A stretch of DNA of 64,000 nt from Eutrema japonicum (Eukaryota; Streptophyta; Magnoliopsida; Brassicales; Brassicaceae), in NCBI GenBank assembly GCA_030161315.1, contig BSQW01000011.1, positions 19,388,657-19,452,656 on the forward strand. Direction: 5' to 3'. The notes under the pieces were generated by a model, which did not search any database, had not been told where the DNA came from, and was given only the letters and a program-made list of their open reading frames with translations. Each line of letters opens with the position of its first letter. Within the stretch, counting starts at the first letter, position 1. A program made the position numbers and the translations under genes. Positions 63,531-64,000 of this stretch are shown here, one piece after another.

Positions 63531-63799
63531 AGGCTAATAGCTATTGTTTAAAAGCTGATGTTTGAGGTTTTGGTTGGGTTAGTAAGGTGGTATTTGTTCT
63601 TTTTAACAGACGGCTATTTAGGAAAAATGTTGTGATCTTTAGTATGATGTCTAGGAGTTGCAATCTCTTTGTCCAGCTTGTATTTTATGTCGATTTGAAC
63701 ATTTTTAGATGAGAGTTGCTAATAGGAATCTCTAAGTGGTGGGATTAGATTAAATGTGTGATTGCTTTGTTTGTTCACATGTCAACTTGGTGCGTTTAG

Positions 63800-63989
63800 G
63801 ATGTTCTACTTCTTCTTTGAGTCTCGCAACAAGAAGAATGCTCCTGTTGTGATTTGGTTGACTGGAGGGTCTGGATGTAGTAGTGAATTGGCAATATGTT
63901 CTATGAGAAAGGTCCTTTCAAGATTGCTAAGAAAATGTCTCTTGCTTGGGATGAGTATGGATGAGACCATGTACCACGTCATATCAATT
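63800..63989 (+). pseudogene. Serine carboxypeptidase-like (SCPL) exon, broken
   Basis: After an AG acceptor, RMFYFFFESRNKKNAPVVIW then LTGGSGCSSELA, where SCPL proteins have GGPGCSSE (oxyanion-hole segment; Pro is Ser here). Two extra bases (GCAATATG for GCAATG, about 63892) shift the frame, after which MFYEKGPFKIAKKMSLAWDE follows in the new frame and ends in TGA where the family has Trp (YGWDQ), at about 63962. The catalytic Ser motif GESYAG would lie beyond. Closest to the SCPL48/49 type as I remember it. Confidence 0.8.
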
Positions 63990-64000
63990 CTACGACCAAA

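Overview
The window is nuclear DNA from a flowering plant, most likely a Brassicaceae. Athila-type Ty3/gypsy elements, CACTA ends reading CACTACAAGAAAA, A|T-inserting Helitron ends, Stowaway/hAT/MULE MITEs and a pair of intronless BAHD acyltransferase genes point there. The species cannot be told from this sequence. Most of the 64 kb is nested and decayed transposable elements; only the two BAHD genes look like intact host genes.

Layout. 199-17664: a decayed Athila-type element (A) with its own 5' LTR and tRNA-Asp primer site, cut open by a complete young Athila-type element (B, 5220-16072). B has two 1410-bp LTRs with no difference I can see, a GATAG target duplication and one intact 1974-codon gag-pol. 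17672-21080: an LTR scrap and a dead copia element. 21829-23459: two hAT-type MITEs around a minisatellite. 24210-27610: a direct duplication enclosing a Helitron end, an LTR relic and a small poly(A) retroposon. 27895-32622: pieces of two more gypsy elements, including a minus-strand Tat-type element C. 32623-34010: a ~110-bp tandem array split by a hAT-type MITE. 34118-35299: a MULE-type MITE. 36040-38130: a LINE 3' end cut by a CACTA end.

38178-48020 and 53722-57834 are two copies of one segment, each ending in a near-identical BAHD gene (46394-47731 and 56225-57553). The copies differ by insertions (two Stowaways, a MULE-MITE, a CACTA end and others in copy 1; a SINE and a Helitron end in copy 2), so each serves as the empty-site control for the other. 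Between them lie a 222-bp foldback, a copia gag relic, a Helitron helicase relic and an LTR. 59034-60868 is a non-autonomous MULE whose long inverted repeats each carry a degenerate tRNA-Gly(GCC). 60932-64000 holds a possible Helitron 5' end followed by broken exons of a myotubularin-like phosphatase and a serine carboxypeptidase-like gene.

Most unusual signal: both Athila-type elements carry clusters of short perfect palindromes, different in sequence (GTGTCGATCGACAC in A, CGATCGGTTATAACCGATCG in B) but at matching places: the 5' part of the LTR and the gag-protease linker, with further clusters in the leader and pol of A and the 3' untranslated region of B. No standard retroelement part explains them.
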